A stretch of DNA of 64,000 nt from Blastobasis lacticolella (GCA_905147135.1 LR990067.1:6448001-6512000); one strand, 5' to 3'. Shown: positions 50,398-60,271, counted from the stretch's first letter. The notes: generated by a model from the sequence alone, not told the origin. Translations and numbers: made by a program.

Positions 50398-50821
50398 ATC
50401 GGTCTCAAATTGCCAATAAACTGAGTCCAACGATACGTTATAATTATAAGTATAGCGTTCCGGCTCTGCCTGGCATTGTCGAGCACGGTTCGGTTGTGGT
50501 TGGCGAGGGATACGTTATCTACGGCCATAGGGCGGTCAGCGTGTCACTGTGTGTTGCCTTCCTACTTTCTTACCACCCTCCTTTTTGACGATTGAAAGAG
50601 ATATTTAATGTGCTAATCAATAAAGAAATTTTGAATATTGAATTTTATAATACAGAATAGGTTGCAATAGACTTAAACAAAAATGAAGTTCAGTTATTAG
50701 GTAAGATTAAAGAGGAACGGATTCAAGCGAAGATTTTGTGGGCACACAGCCTTAATATTGGTTATTTAGGTGGACATCTGTAAGTAGATATCCACATAGT
50801 GGTTTTGACGTGATGTACTAA
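50398..50821. other. No recognised feature
   Basis: TTGGACTCAGT at 50385 and ACTGAGTCCAA at 50420 form an 11-bp inverted pair across the insertion edge. Confidence 0.4.
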
Positions 50822-50876
50822 AGAAAGAAAGAAAGAAAGACAATATTTATCACAAAGAAAGAAAATATTTATCACT
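50822..50876. repeat. GAAA microsatellite
   Basis: AGAAAGAAAGAAAGAAAGA is followed by a duplicated ATATTTATCACAAAGAAAG phrase. Confidence 0.85.
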
Positions 50877-51015
50877 AGTAAATCTTTTTTCAGGGTCGTG
50901 TGTGTGGAGCGCCGAATTCAATTGAATTCAATTTATGTTCCATTTATCAACAATAAATAAGAAAACAAAAATAGATGAAGACTAAATGGGATGATATAGC
51001 TATATATTGACATCA

Positions 51016-51310
51016 GAAAAAGGTTGCTGCTGCGGCTGAGACAGCTGAAAGGCAAAAAATTGTGAAATACCGGGGTATCAGCACCCAATACAATTTTGTT
51101 GCATTTGGTGTCGAGACCCTGGGTCCGTGGGGCTCCGGAGCACTCTCTTTGTACAGAGAACTTGCGAAGAAATTGGTCGACACCACAGGTGACCGAAGAG
51201 CTGGCAGCTACCTCGCACAAAGAATAAGCATTGCTATTCAGAGAGGTAATGCTGCCAGCATCTTGGGTACGCTTTCACACGGCCCAAACTTTTTACATAT
51301 TTTAAGTTAA
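51016..51310 (+). pseudogene. LINE ORF2 C-terminal domain remnant
   Basis: A plus frame reads VAAAAETAERQKIVKY, RGISTQYNFVAFGVETLGPW, GSGALSLYRELAKKL, DTTGDRRAGSYLAQRISIAI, QRGNAASILGTLSHGP and then stops. Y.FVPFAVETLGPWG, D.R.GSYL.QRIS.AIQRGNAAS..GT is a recurring C-terminal module of LINE-type reverse transcriptases in many invertebrates. The copy is intact over about 95 residues but has no upstream RT core, so it is a 5'-truncated relic of a family not otherwise seen here. Confidence 0.7.
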
Positions 51311-51387
51311 TTTCTTTTTCTTTTTATTGTAGATATTAATTATTGAATTCAATTCATTTATTTTGATAAACATAAATTTACACCCAT

Positions 51388-51685
51388 TTCGATGGCCGAG
51401 TTACGGTATCCGATTCGAAAGCGAGAGGCACCGGGTTCGAACCCTAGAGCCGCCATGTACCAATGACTCTTCTCTGAGTTTTGTACATTAGTTGAATACT
51501 AACCGATGCTCTTACGGTGAGGGAAAACATCGTTATAAAACCTGCAATTCCGGTTCCCCTGGTAGCAGGGTCACGTAGGTCAGATGGCAGAGATCCTTTG
51601 TAATCACCTGATATGCCAAATCCTGGATGATGGTCAAGGCGGACCCCGGGCCCTTATGCTCGAGAGCACAACCGGGACACCTGAT
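51388..51685 (+). mobile_element. Ser-SINE, full length
   Basis: GATGGCCGAGTTACGGTATC, CCGGGTTCGAACCC, CTAACCGATGCTCTTACGGT, CCTGGTAGCAGGGTCACGTA and CGGACCCCGGGCCCTTATGC are in order. About ten bases are lost in the D-arm region. Confidence 0.85.
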
Positions 51686-51989
51686 CTGCCAAATTCACCT
51701 AAATTTACAAACACCCTCCCTAACTTCGCAGTCGGCCAACCCTCGACTTAGCCATGGCAACGGGCCGGAAAACCGCCCCATTCATCCCCTGTATAATTGG
51801 AGCACCCTCAGAGCTCTCACTGATAATTATTAAAATAAATTAATTTCGCCGCCCGTCTGTCGCGATCCTAATGAGATGGCGGGCTTTGTTTTCGGCGCTG
51901 TTTTGTTGATTTTTGGCACAACGTCTGGGACAGTGGTTCTCAAACTGTGCGTGGTGGTACAAGTTTGGGAGCCACTGTACACAATACCT
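51686..51989. other. No recognised feature
   Basis: Moderately GC-rich DNA with a chance 68-codon frame. Confidence 0.4.
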
Positions 51990-52075
51990 TTTTCCCAGTT
52001 GACTGTTTGATGTGGCTGCTTTAGCTTTTAGTCCTCCAATGGACAATTAGTGCATACATTTTTAATAAATAAATA
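51990..52075 (+). repeat. REP-9 (short LINE-tail-like repeat)
   Basis: GCTGCTTTAGCTTTTAGTCC, TCCAATGGACAATTAGTGCA and TAATAAATAAATAA parallel 52690-52755 and, in reverse, 53685-53735. Confidence 0.55.
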
Positions 52076-52416
52076 ATTGAATTAGTGGATGTATGTATAA
52101 ATTTATGAATGACTAAATAAATAAATAAATCAATCAATAAAGCGGTGAAATGGTGCTAATAGCTAAAGAATCTAGTCTAAACTAAAGACGAGAGCTCTTT
52201 GTCGAATTGTCTAGTAAGTAGGTATTACTATTATATGACCTAAGAACTTTGGAGCATTAAACCTTGGGCTCCACATAATGTTTTTCAAAAACTCTTTCAT
52301 ACATAAAAATATCGCAAAACTATTTTAATTTTTAAATAAAGTAATCATACTCTTAATTAATTTCTAATAGACAACATGCTCGCCAAAACATTAGAAGAAT
52401 GCATATCAACCTAAAA
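52076..52416. other. AT-rich DNA without recognised features
   Basis: AAATAAATAAATAAATCAAT at 52116 is the only simple repeat. Confidence 0.4.
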
Positions 52417-52530
52417 CCAGTATATAAGGAACTAACATTACTATGTGCTTCCATAGATATGCTAGCTTTTCTTATACTGGTTATTTTCTGCCGTACGTTC
52501 TTTTACGTTTCCAAATCCAGTATAAAGACT
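52417..52530 (-). repeat. Isolated hairpin unit of the 49.3-kb family, inverted
   Basis: The minus strand of 52417-52490 reads CCAGTATAAG, AAAAGCTAGCATATCTATGG, AAGCACATAGTAATGTTAGT and TCCTTATATACTGG, a full hairpin unit. The spacer GTAAAAGAACGTACGGCAGA and the end of a second unit (TTTATACTGG) lie before it on that strand. The strand is opposite to the array. Confidence 0.88.
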
Positions 52531-52549
52531 GTGATGATAACCTATTGGA

Positions 52550-52975
52550 GCGTCGGTGGTCAAATTAACGGTATCCAAGTCGCAAGCGAGAGATACCGGG
52601 TTTGAATCCCACTGCTACCATATACCAGTAACTCTTTTCTGATATATGTACGAGTATATTACTTGAAAACCTGGTAGACTGGTAGATAATGCTATTTTAG
52701 CTTAAGTCCGCCAATGTACTGTTTGTGCATGAAGTATAAATAAATAAATAAAAACCAACTGATGCTCTTACGGTGAGGGATCGTGATGAAACCTGCACAT
52801 TTAGGCGACATTAGGCAATCTGGTGAGGTTGCCCTGGTACCAAGGTCACGGAGGTCAGATGGCAGTCACTCCACTGTAATTACCTGATCTGCCAAATCCT
52901 GGATCATGGTCATGGCGGATCCCGGGCCCTCGTGCTCGAGAGCACAACCGGGACGTTAACACCAACATGTTTTTT
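52550..52975 (+). mobile_element. Ser-SINE interrupted by a REP-9 insertion
   Basis: GGAGCGTCGGTGGTCAAATT, GATACCGGGTTTGAATCCCA, GGTACCAAGGTCACGGAGGT and CGGATCCCGGGCCCTCGTGC belong to one SINE. Between ATATTACTTGAA and CCAACTGATGC, about 90 bp (52665-52755) with TAGCTTAAGTCCGCCAATGT and AAATAAATAAATAAA are foreign. Confidence 0.82.
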
Positions 52976-52980
52976 TTTTA

Positions 52981-53619
52981 CTTTACTTTACTTCAAAAAC
53001 TGTAGCCAACTGGCTCCAGCAACCAGTTTGAGACGACGCAAAATAAAAAATAAATGAAAAAAACCAGACAAAAGCGGATTTCATTAATTTCCAAAAAACA
53101 CCCCGTACGTTTTGGGAACACAAAGGGGGCTTATCCTAATTCACTCTTGTATTTCCTTTTTTTTCCCTTTTGCCCTCTCCTAAACACGGTTCCGCGACAC
53201 CCGAGAATGCGTCGCGGCGCAAAAGAGCAAAAAGCCGACTTACAAGGTTTTGGCATTGGAACACCTTCTAACAAGGTATGTGGCGTATAAGTTTTTTTCG
53301 TTATTCAAAAAGATTCGATAGCGCTACGTGGAATAGGCGACAGAGATTGATTTTTAAAAGTGAAGATTTTATGTAAATCTTAAGTCTTTTCCGTAGTAAA
53401 GTAAACTATGTTTATTGCATTTACTTTCGAGGCACAAAAAGTACAAAACAGACAAGACAGTAAGTAAATAAAGAAAAAATTAAAGTAACTTTTTTTTTTA
53501 GAGTAACTATTTCTATTTTAATGTTAATAATTGTATTTCATTATAAGTAGTACAAAATAAATTCCTTTCACAAAAAGAGAAAAAAAAATTAATTTGCCAT
53601 CCCATGAAGAAGTGCAATG
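52981..53619. other. No gene; local CpG-rich word
   Basis: The region 53190-53220 (TTCCGCGACACCCGAGAATG) is GC-rich between AT-rich flanks. AACTATGTTTATTGCATTTA at 53404 resembles a LINE 3' end in reverse. Confidence 0.4.
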
Positions 53620-53760
53620 GGCCGCACTCAGCAGAATGCCACGGCTGACGCAGTGGTCCTGATTTTATTTATTTATTAAAACGATATGCACTAAATGTAC
53701 ATTGGCGGACTTAAAGCTAAAGTACTTTACTACTCTACTCTACCAGTTAACCGTGAAAAA
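53620..53760 (-). repeat. LINE-tail and REP-9 fragments
   Basis: GTGCAATGGGCCGCACTCAG parallels 27150, and ATGCACTAAATGTACATTGG followed by CGGACTTAAAGCTAAAGT is REP-9 in reverse. Confidence 0.5.
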
Positions 53761-53789
53761 GATATGATCGCTTGACACTTGTTTTCTGT

Positions 53790-53895
53790 CTCCTGAGTGG
53801 CTGAAGTGGTTTCATGCTGGTCTGCTACACAGAGACAACGGGGTTCGATTCCTGATGTTGCAGAAATCGGAGTGATGACTATACTTTTCTATGGT
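53790..53895 (+). mobile_element. Gly-SINE head, strongly diverged
   Basis: TCCTGAGTGGCTGAAGTGGT, GGGGTTCGATTCCTG and GCAGAAATCGGAGTGATGAC are aligned with the family. The 3' half is missing. Confidence 0.6.
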
Positions 53896-54097
53896 GTAGA
53901 GTGAAAAAATTTACCTAGTCTGGTATGCTATTTCGTCATTATCATGAGTGCAGCCAGCCAGATTACAATTAAATCAAACTTGGTTTCTTAACACTTGTAA
54001 GTACTGTCTTTTAAATATGTTTTTTGTAGTACCTAGTTAGAGCTTTTAGTCAAATTTCTTTGAGGTAAAGGGAAGCGAACTAGTAAGCGGGATGTCT

Positions 54098-54282
54098 GGT
54101 GCCACCATTGGCGTATCTAGGGCTATTTTCCAGGGGGGGCCTAGCCCCTGAAGAGGCCGATGAAGCCGAGTCAATCGCCAATGTTCATCCAGTGAGAACC
54201 CCATCCTGGGGTGGGCACCAGACCATTCTGGGGTGGGCACGGTCCACCCGGCCCCCCCTCTTCCTACGCCTATGGGTGCCAC
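54098..54282. mobile_element. hAT-like MITE with 8-bp duplication GGTGCCAC
   Basis: The element is 54106-54274 (169 bp). The left end is CATTGGCGTATCTAGG and the reverse complement of the right end is CATAGGCGTAGGAAGAGG. GGTGCCAC occupies 54098-54105 and 54275-54282. CCCATCCTGGGGTGGGCACC is followed by a diverged duplicate inside. A 113-codon frame crosses it but extends into flanking DNA and is fortuitous. Confidence 0.9.
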
Positions 54283-54332
54283 AAAGTGTTAACTGTAGCC
54301 CAATCCACTTTAGCCTTACTGTCCTTGCTATA

Positions 54333-54490
54333 AAGTTAATAAGTCTTGGCGTTAATATTCTGGTTGTACTCTCGCGGGTCAACCCTGATCATGGTCACAT
54401 GAATGTGCAGGTTTCCTCACAATGTTTTCCCTCACCGTAAGGGTATCGGTTAGTATTCAACTAATGTACATAGTTAAAAATGTCATTGCT
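54333..54490 (-). mobile_element. Ser-SINE with large internal deletion
   Basis: CTTGGCGTTAATATTCTGGT, CATGAATGTGCAGGTTTCCT and TTTTCCCTCACCGTAAGGGT match. The GACCCTGCTACCAGGG middle is absent. Confidence 0.75.
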
Positions 54491-54494
54491 ACAA

Positions 54495-54720
54495 GCATGC
54501 GAGCCAATTGATGGAAAGTGATCACCGCTTATGAACGTCAGCAACAGCAGGGGCGCTACCAATGCATTACCCGCCTCCAAGGAGACCTCTAATATACCTC
54601 TTGAACGATCCCATGTCATAGTTCAAAGGAAACACTGTCGCAGTAAGCTCATTCCACATCCGAATCGTACGAGCGAGAAACGTTCTTAAAGATCTACTGT
54701 ACTTCAATTTTATGTATGTA
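54495..54720 (-). pseudogene. LINE-Y 3' end
   Basis: The minus strand reads LRTFLARTIRMWNELTATVF then PLNYDMGSFKRYIRGLLGG. RT.R.WNELP..VFP..YDMGSFK is the closing motif of CR1/Jockey-like ORF2. This is the longest LINE-Y coding relic in the window. Confidence 0.72.
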
Positions 54721-55144
54721 AGGGTCGTGTAATAGAGCCACACTCCGCATAATACCAAGACTGACGTTATTCTGGTTATCAGGGTGGCCATAAGCACTGC
54801 TAACTGAATTCATATAATAAATGTACGTCTGTAATAATCTAATCTGGCAAGGGCCAGACAAATTTCTGCGCGAGTTGTGCTGGTTGAGTGTTACTCTAAG
54901 CGTGATAATTATCATCTAAATCCATTGCTGTGCTTGGGAGGAAGCGCCTTAGTGAACAGTGTTGCCATAATAATATAATTTCCCCGTTTGGCGGAATTGG
55001 AGAAAATACTCAACTTGCAACGCTGCTACTCATTTTCTGGTATACAGACTACAATCATTTGTTTTCCATCAATGAGACAATGTGACAACAACAAAATGAT
55101 AACAATCAATCCATAAATTGTGTGTTAAATTTTTTATTACAATT
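54721..55144. other. No recognised feature
   Basis: Chance frames only. Confidence 0.4.
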
Positions 55145-55260
55145 TATTTATTTGTTTAACAGTTTATTGTGCACAATAACAGGTATACAATATTAACATA
55201 AGGAAAATAACACAACAGGTACAGCTTAAGAAGAAATATTTTACAGCAGACCTACGTAAT
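55145..55260 (-). repeat. LINE 3' UTR fragment
   Basis: TTAACAGTTTATTGTGCACA, ATACAATATTAACATAAGG, ACACAACAGG and TTTACAGCAGACC. A close piece, AAGAAATATCTTCCAGCAGG, lies at 56119. Confidence 0.55.
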
Positions 55261-55324
55261 AGACAGGGCAAAATCAGAAAGGCAGACGGCGTGCAATTTG
55301 TTCGTAGTACCTACATAACTGGCT

Positions 55325-55400
55325 TTTCGTGTATTAGGGGTGACAGTTACCGCTTATCATCAGGTTCGCTGTCTGTTCGTATCTCTGTATCACTGAGTAG
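55325..55400 (+). repeat. REP-2 3' end
   Basis: GGGGTGACAGTTACCGCTTA and TCATCAGGTTCGCTGTCTGT. Confidence 0.6.
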
Positions 55401-55589
55401 AATAAAAAAAAGTGTGAACTTTTCACTCTTCAGGATATTTTTATGAAACATAGAAAAACAAACCTTACTTTATTTCTTATAAATACACAAAAAATACAAT
55501 ATATAACAAAAATATTTAACGTTGAAAAATTTACATGCAACCGTTCTCATCATTCAAAACAAGACGATCCATTGGAGATTTATATCGCA

Positions 55590-55735
55590 TTGCAAAGTTG
55601 CACCTCCCGGGACTCGAACCTGCGACCTCATGAATAGCGGGCGCGCCGGGAGCCCGCTGTGTCCTCGGGTAACCTTAAGGTGCTGCCACACCGGTGTTTG
55701 CAACGGTCGCAAACTTTTCGCAACTGTTTATTTAT
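55590..55735 (-). repeat. tRNA-like segment
   Basis: The minus strand has TCGCAGGTTCGAGTCCCGGG, a B box, preceded by GCGGGCTCCCGGCGCGCCCG. No acceptor pairing is obvious. It is a candidate head of a further SINE family or a tRNA pseudogene. Confidence 0.35.
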
Positions 55736-56214
55736 TAATCATTTATTGCACACAATAATTATATTCATACCATTTAAACACTTTATTGTTTCACAAAATA
55801 CAAGAATTTACCTTTATATTAAGACCTACTAACTTGGATGCCTAAGATACAAGTAAACCATTTACTTAGTTTAGGTGTCCATCTTTCAATAACTAGAATT
55901 AAGTACCTATTATTATTTGTGCAAGAGTTGCAAATATGTAGCCTTTATTTTATTTGTACCCATTTACTATAAGTAGGTATGTTGTATTTTTAACTAACTT
56001 GTAATTTTTGATTAATTTTATTTAAATAAATAAATTTATTATTATTGATATATATTATTATTATTAATAAAGATAATTGCAAAATTAAAGACGAGCTGTT
56101 GCCCTCCTTATTTCTAAGAAGAAATATCTTCCAGCAGGCCTATGGAAGATTGACATGGTAGAATATAGGGGATGAGACGTGCACAATAATTAAGAGAAAT
56201 AATAAATAAACTTA
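55736..56214. other. AT-rich DNA without recognised features
   Basis: Includes ATTATTATTGATATATATTA and a LINE-tail scrap at 56119. Confidence 0.4.
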
Positions 56215-56470
56215 GCCGTGTGGTGACCGGTAGAGTAGAATAGCACCAACCCCTTACACTCGTGGGTGTCGTACAAGGCGACTAACGTTTAGAGGCAAAA
56301 TATCTAGTCTCCATAAACTGGAAAATGGGCAGCAGCGTTTTTCATTGTTATGTTTGCAACACTGCGATCTCCAACCCGCCTGCCAAGCGTGGAGATTATG
56401 GCAATAACCTCCCCTTTTGCGGGAGAGGCCCAAAGTCCTGTAGTGGACTGTTATGGGCTGTGATGATGAA
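56215..56470 (+). mobile_element. GAT-SINE, full length
   Basis: GCCGTGTGGTGACCGGTAGA, CACTCGTGGGTGTCGTACAA, GCGATCTCCAACCCGCCTGC and GTGGACTGTTATGGGCTGTG then ATGATGA are all present. Confidence 0.87.
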
Positions 56471-57134
56471 TAAATAAACTTCGTAACTACAGTTGTACAG
56501 GTATCGGCCATAAATAATGCTAGTTTCGGCTTCGTATTTACTTACACGCGTGCGACAGAGACGACGCTCTACGAAGACGAGTTAGCCGACACCTGTAAAC
56601 AGCTTCACAATTCAAAGTTCCTGGTCTGATGGCTAGACGTCAAACTCGCCACCAAGGTTGCCGGGGACCGAGCGAAGTCGAAAAACTAGATACTGCTCCA
56701 TATTGCAAGTCGACTTTTGTATTTGCTCGTATAATATTTAAAAGTGTTGCAAAAGTATTATTTTTGTTTCCGTTTGTTTATAAATGTATTTCAGAACCGG
56801 TGTGGAATAACCTTTAAAACATCGACACAAAACACACGCCGCGGACACGCCCTAGTGGCAAACGTGTGTAAGTCCAGTTTTTTAGTTTTGTGTTATTTTT
56901 TTGGAGGCGAAACGTTTTGATGTTCCGTCGTTTTGTTTTGATTCGTGGTCATGGGATTTTATGTTGGAATGGAAGCTGGGCGTTGATCGGATTTGTATTT
57001 AAGAAATGGATTGATGGAGAAACTATCATTTTTACAGCAAAATAAAATAATAACGGTATAAGAAATAATAAACCGCGATACCGCATAATTCATACTAAGC
57101 GATAAACTGATTTTTGGAGCTAGCATTAGTAGTG
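56471..57134. other. No recognised feature
   Basis: A 62-codon frame at 56629 resembles no family I know. Confidence 0.4.
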
Positions 57135-57200
57135 TGCGACGACTGCTTACCATCAGGCGGGCCGTAAGCTTGTTTGCCACCTTAGTGGTATAAAAAAAAT
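57135..57200 (+). repeat. REP-1 3' half
   Basis: GCGACGACTGCTTACCATCA, GGCGGGCCGTAAGCTTGTTT and GCCACCTTAGTGGTATAAAA. Confidence 0.78.
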
Positions 57201-57214
57201 ATATTTACGATACG

Positions 57215-57355
57215 ATTTTAGTGGTTCAGTTGGTTAACATGCCGAACGCCACGCCGTGGTCCCGGGTTCGATTCCCGGCTGAGCAGAAATTGAAATGATG
57301 AATTTTAATTTCTGTTACGGGTCTGGGTATAGTATGTATAACAGGTATGTATTTT
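57215..57355 (+). mobile_element. Gly-SINE, 3'-truncated
   Basis: AGTGGTTCAGTTGGTTAACA, the B box GGGTTCGATTCCCGG and GGGTCTGGGTATAGTATG. It stops at GGTATGTATTTT where a Ser-SINE begins. Confidence 0.82.
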
Positions 57356-57358
57356 TCA

Positions 57359-57560
57359 GTTTGGATCATGATTATACATCCAGTCGCCTGAATGTGCATT
57401 TTTCATCACGATGTTTCCCTCACCGTAAGAGCATCGGTTAGTATACAACTAATTTACATAATTCAGAAAAGAGTAATTGGTCCAAGGCGACAGTGGAATT
57501 CGAACCCGGTACCTCTCGCTTACGAGTCGGATACTCTAACCGCTCGGCCACCGATGCTCT
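57359..57560 (-). mobile_element. Ser-SINE, 5' half
   Basis: ATCATGATTATACATCCAGT, TTTCCCTCACCGTAAGAGCA, the B box GGTTCGAATTCC inverse and GGCCACCGATGCTCTC. Confidence 0.82.
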
Positions 57561-57599
57561 CACATAGCTACGTTTAATTAAGTAGTTTAAATAATATTT

Positions 57600-57660
57600 G
57601 AGTATATATAAACTTAGTCGGTAGTTTTCCGACGATTACTTCGTCGGGGTACAAATACCT
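57600..57660. repeat. REP-5 fragment
   Basis: AAACTTAGTCGGTAGTTTTC followed by CGACGATTACTTCGTCGG. Confidence 0.45.
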
Positions 57661-58197
57661 TCTAACCCTCTCTGTATAGACAGACAGACAATCCATAACC
57701 CAATGATAACCCTACAGAGGCTATCCGGTTATGTTTTCACCATAAAAGGCTTTGTCAGAATTTTGTTACTGCAACGGTTGCTAGGATATGGTGTTTTGTC
57801 CCTTTTGCACAGCGCCGTGTGAATGTTTTAACATTTCAGTTGGACTGGTGGGGCAGGGACGGACTCAGGGTACCTTTTTATGGGTACAACTTAGGGAGCC
57901 GGGAGCCGGTCTGCGTTCATTGGTACGAATGTCAAATATACATATATTTTTCCACCTATGTAACACACAGTGAAAACAATAAAGATTTTATTATTATGAT
58001 TATATATATTATATGGTGATGGATTAAAAAAATTTACTTACTCCGCGTTTGTTGCCTGACTTTTAAAAAAGTAACTCATTTCCGCTTAAATCGTATTTTT
58101 TTAAACAAAGTGTGAGAAAGAAAGGAGGACCCTTAAAATGTTATCTATAATTTTCATATTGCTACCCACATTGAATTATTTTTCCAAAAGTCGGACA
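57661..58197. other. No recognised feature
   Basis: Overlapping 60-codon chance frames near 57800. AT-rich towards 58100. Confidence 0.4.
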
Positions 58198-58430
58198 ACA
58201 ACAGGGCCCCTAATTTTGAATCGCTTCGTCTCGATTCAAATGGTTTTCAATTATGATTGTTGCCATTAAAAATTCGATATTTTGATGCATGATGCTGGTA
58301 TTTCCTATTTTGTACCGAACTTTTTCAGTGTTGCCAATGTTAATTGAAAATGTTGAACTTTTGCCGAAAATCATAATTGAAAACCGTTAGAATCGATGCC
58401 AGCGATTCAAAAATAGAGCACCTGGAGTTG
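58198..58430. mobile_element. MITE-A copy 2, complete
   Basis: The left end is ACAACAGGGCCCCTAATTTT and the reverse complement of the right end is ACAACTCCAGGTGCTCTATT. Both continue with TTGAATCGCT and GGTTTTCAATTATGATT. The inverted repeats span about 60 bp. No target duplication is certain. Confidence 0.75.
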
Positions 58431-58499
58431 TTTGCTTTGTCCACTAATGTGTGTTGTTTGGCGGCAGGAATAGGTAGGTAATTTATTTATTTATTTATT

Positions 58500-58565
58500 T
58501 CACAGTATTTATTGGTACTCTCCTAGGCGGACTCATCAGGCTTGACAGAGTCGTACCACCTGATA
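58500..58565 (-). repeat. REP-2 5' end
   Basis: GGCGGACTCATCAGGCTTGA followed by CAGAGTCGTACCACC. Confidence 0.65.
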
Positions 58566-58616
58566 AAAACTGCAAAATATGATCTGAAAGTATGCAAGAT
58601 TGTTAAAATAATAAAC

Positions 58617-58690
58617 AAATATGCTTGTACAAATTCACACAGCACCAATGTAAGCAAAGCTTGTGTTAAGGATGTTAGATATGTAATAGT
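58617..58690 (-). mobile_element. Gly-SINE 3' fragment
   Basis: CTTGTACAAATTCACACAGC and AAGCAAAGCTTGTGTTAAGG. Confidence 0.6.
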
Positions 58691-59019
58691 TAAAAAGGAT
58701 ACTGATTAATTTAAAATAATGTTAACCAAAGTCCGTCCCTGTCCCCACCGCGAGTCCTGTTTCGCATTTTCTAAAAGCCATTGTGGCCGGTGGTCAGACA
58801 AAACGTAAAAACTAAGTTTTTGGCACTAACTTCTGATGTCTATGACTTCGCAAATTGGTCCAATAACAAGCAAGCCCGGTTTTCCTATTGTTGCTTTGTA
58901 TGAACGTTTCCTAAAGCTATTTCGAGATAATATATGTGTTTGTAAAGGACTTAATTATCTATATTTATAGACATTTTTGCTAAATTTTTAAGCAGACAGA
59001 ATAATACTAATAATACTAA
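58691..59019. other. No recognised feature
   Basis: No shared repeat or conserved frame. Confidence 0.4.
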
Positions 59020-59285
59020 ACGACCTGAGTGGTGCAATGGTCAACATGCCGGTCTGCCACGCAAGAGGTCCCGGGTTCGATTCCCGGCCGGGCAGAAGTT
59101 GGAATGATGAATTTTAATTTCTGTGACGGGTCTGGGTGTTCTATGTATAATAAGTATGTATTTAAAAAAAAAAAGTATTTAATTAGTATATCAGTTATCT
59201 AGCACCCATAGCACAAGCTTTGCTTTGTTTGGGGCTAGATGGCGCTGTGTGAATTTGTCCACGAAAATTTATTTATTTATTTAAA
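59020..59285 (+). mobile_element. Gly-SINE, full length
   Basis: ACGACCTGAGTGGTGCAATG, CTGCCACGCAAGAGGTCCCG, GGTTCGATTCCCGGCC and the tail to ATTTATTTATTTA. A short A run is inserted before AAGTATTTAATTAG. The head is among the closest to tRNA-Gly(GCC). Confidence 0.9.
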
Positions 59286-59287
59286 TA

Positions 59288-59613
59288 TGAGTGTCAGTGG
59301 CCGTGTGGTTAAGGTATCTGACTCGTAAGCGTACCGTGTTCGAATCCCATGTACCAATGACTATTTTCTGAGTTATGTACATTACTTGAATTATAACCGT
59401 TGCTCTTACGGTGAGATAAAAGATAGTGATGAAAACTGCCCATTCAGGCGACTGAATGTGTAATGATCATGCAATCTGGTCAGGTTCCCCTGGTAACAGG
59501 GTTACGGAGGTCAGATGGGAGTCGCTCCACTGTAATTATCTGACCTGCCAAATCCTAGATCATGGTTAAGGCGTACCCCAGGTCCTCGTGCACGAGAACA
59601 CAACCGGCCACTT
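59288..59613 (+). mobile_element. Ser-SINE, near full length
   Basis: GTCAGTGGCCGTGTGGTTAA, GTGTTCGAATCCCATGTACC, CCTGGTAACAGGGTTACGGA and CCTCGTGCACGAGAACACAA. The tail after CCGG is lost. It starts right after the Gly-SINE tail, in tandem. Confidence 0.85.
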
Positions 59614-59724
59614 TGTTTCAGGCATTACAAATTACGAAGTATAATCAATGTAAATAAGCCCATATTCTAGTATAGTAGTAGTGATTGTAAAGTACATAAT
59701 AATTGATTAGTTATAGGCCCATGT

Positions 59725-59835
59725 TTTTTTTATGTCACTAAGGTGGCAAACAAGTTTGCGGCCTGCCTGATGGTAAGCAGTCACCGCAGCCTATGGACGT
59801 TTGCAAATGTGGTGTCCGGACTCTTTATCATACAG
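59725..59835 (-). repeat. REP-1 copy
   Basis: TTTTTATGTCACTAAGGTGG, CAAACAAGTTTGCGGCCTGC, CTGATGGTAAGCAGTCACCG and TGCAAATGTGGTGTCCGG. Confidence 0.78.
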
Positions 59836-59914
59836 TTAAGAGTAATTTAGCGAGTATAGTTTTCACTTATATTGTTATTGGTGCAATGCCTCTCATTAGG
59901 AATAAAAAAAAATC

Positions 59915-60151
59915 GTCGACAAAATTCACACAACGCCATCTAGCCCCAAAGTAAGCAAAGCTTATGTTATGGGTGCTGGATAACTGGTAAACTACTTATA
60001 TACTTTTAAATACATACTTATTATACATAGAACACCCAGACCCGTAACGGACATTAAAATTCATCATTTCAATTTCTGCCCGGCCAGGGATCGAACCCGG
60101 GACCTCTTGCGTGGCAGACCGGATGTTGACCACTGAACCACTCAGGTCGTC
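59915..60151 (-). mobile_element. Gly-SINE, full length
   Basis: CACACAACGCCATCTAGCCC, GAACACCCAGACCCGTAACG and CTTGCGTGGCAGACCGGATG lead to CCACTCAGGTCGTC. Confidence 0.9.
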
Positions 60152-60271
60152 AATATTTAAAATCAGCTTCGGCGTAACCTAAAGTTCAATTCAATCGGGC
60201 ATAAATAATAGTTATAAAGTTTATTAACACCCAGAAGTCCCGAAAGTGTATAACCATATTCCTAAGTCCAT

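Noticed and set aside
50157..50588. 143-codon plus-strand open frame
   Set aside because: Its first half is the antisense of the RTE stub and its second half has no recognisable similarity.
53150..53290. CpG-rich block as a promoter of a host gene
   Set aside because: No exon, splice-site pattern or conserved frame follows on either strand.
54099..54440. 113-codon plus-strand open frame
   Set aside because: It spans a hAT-like MITE, its target duplication and part of a Ser-SINE, so it cannot be one ancestral gene.
59020..59095. tRNA-Gly gene
   Set aside because: The acceptor stem does not pair and the same sequence recurs many times with a SINE body and tail.
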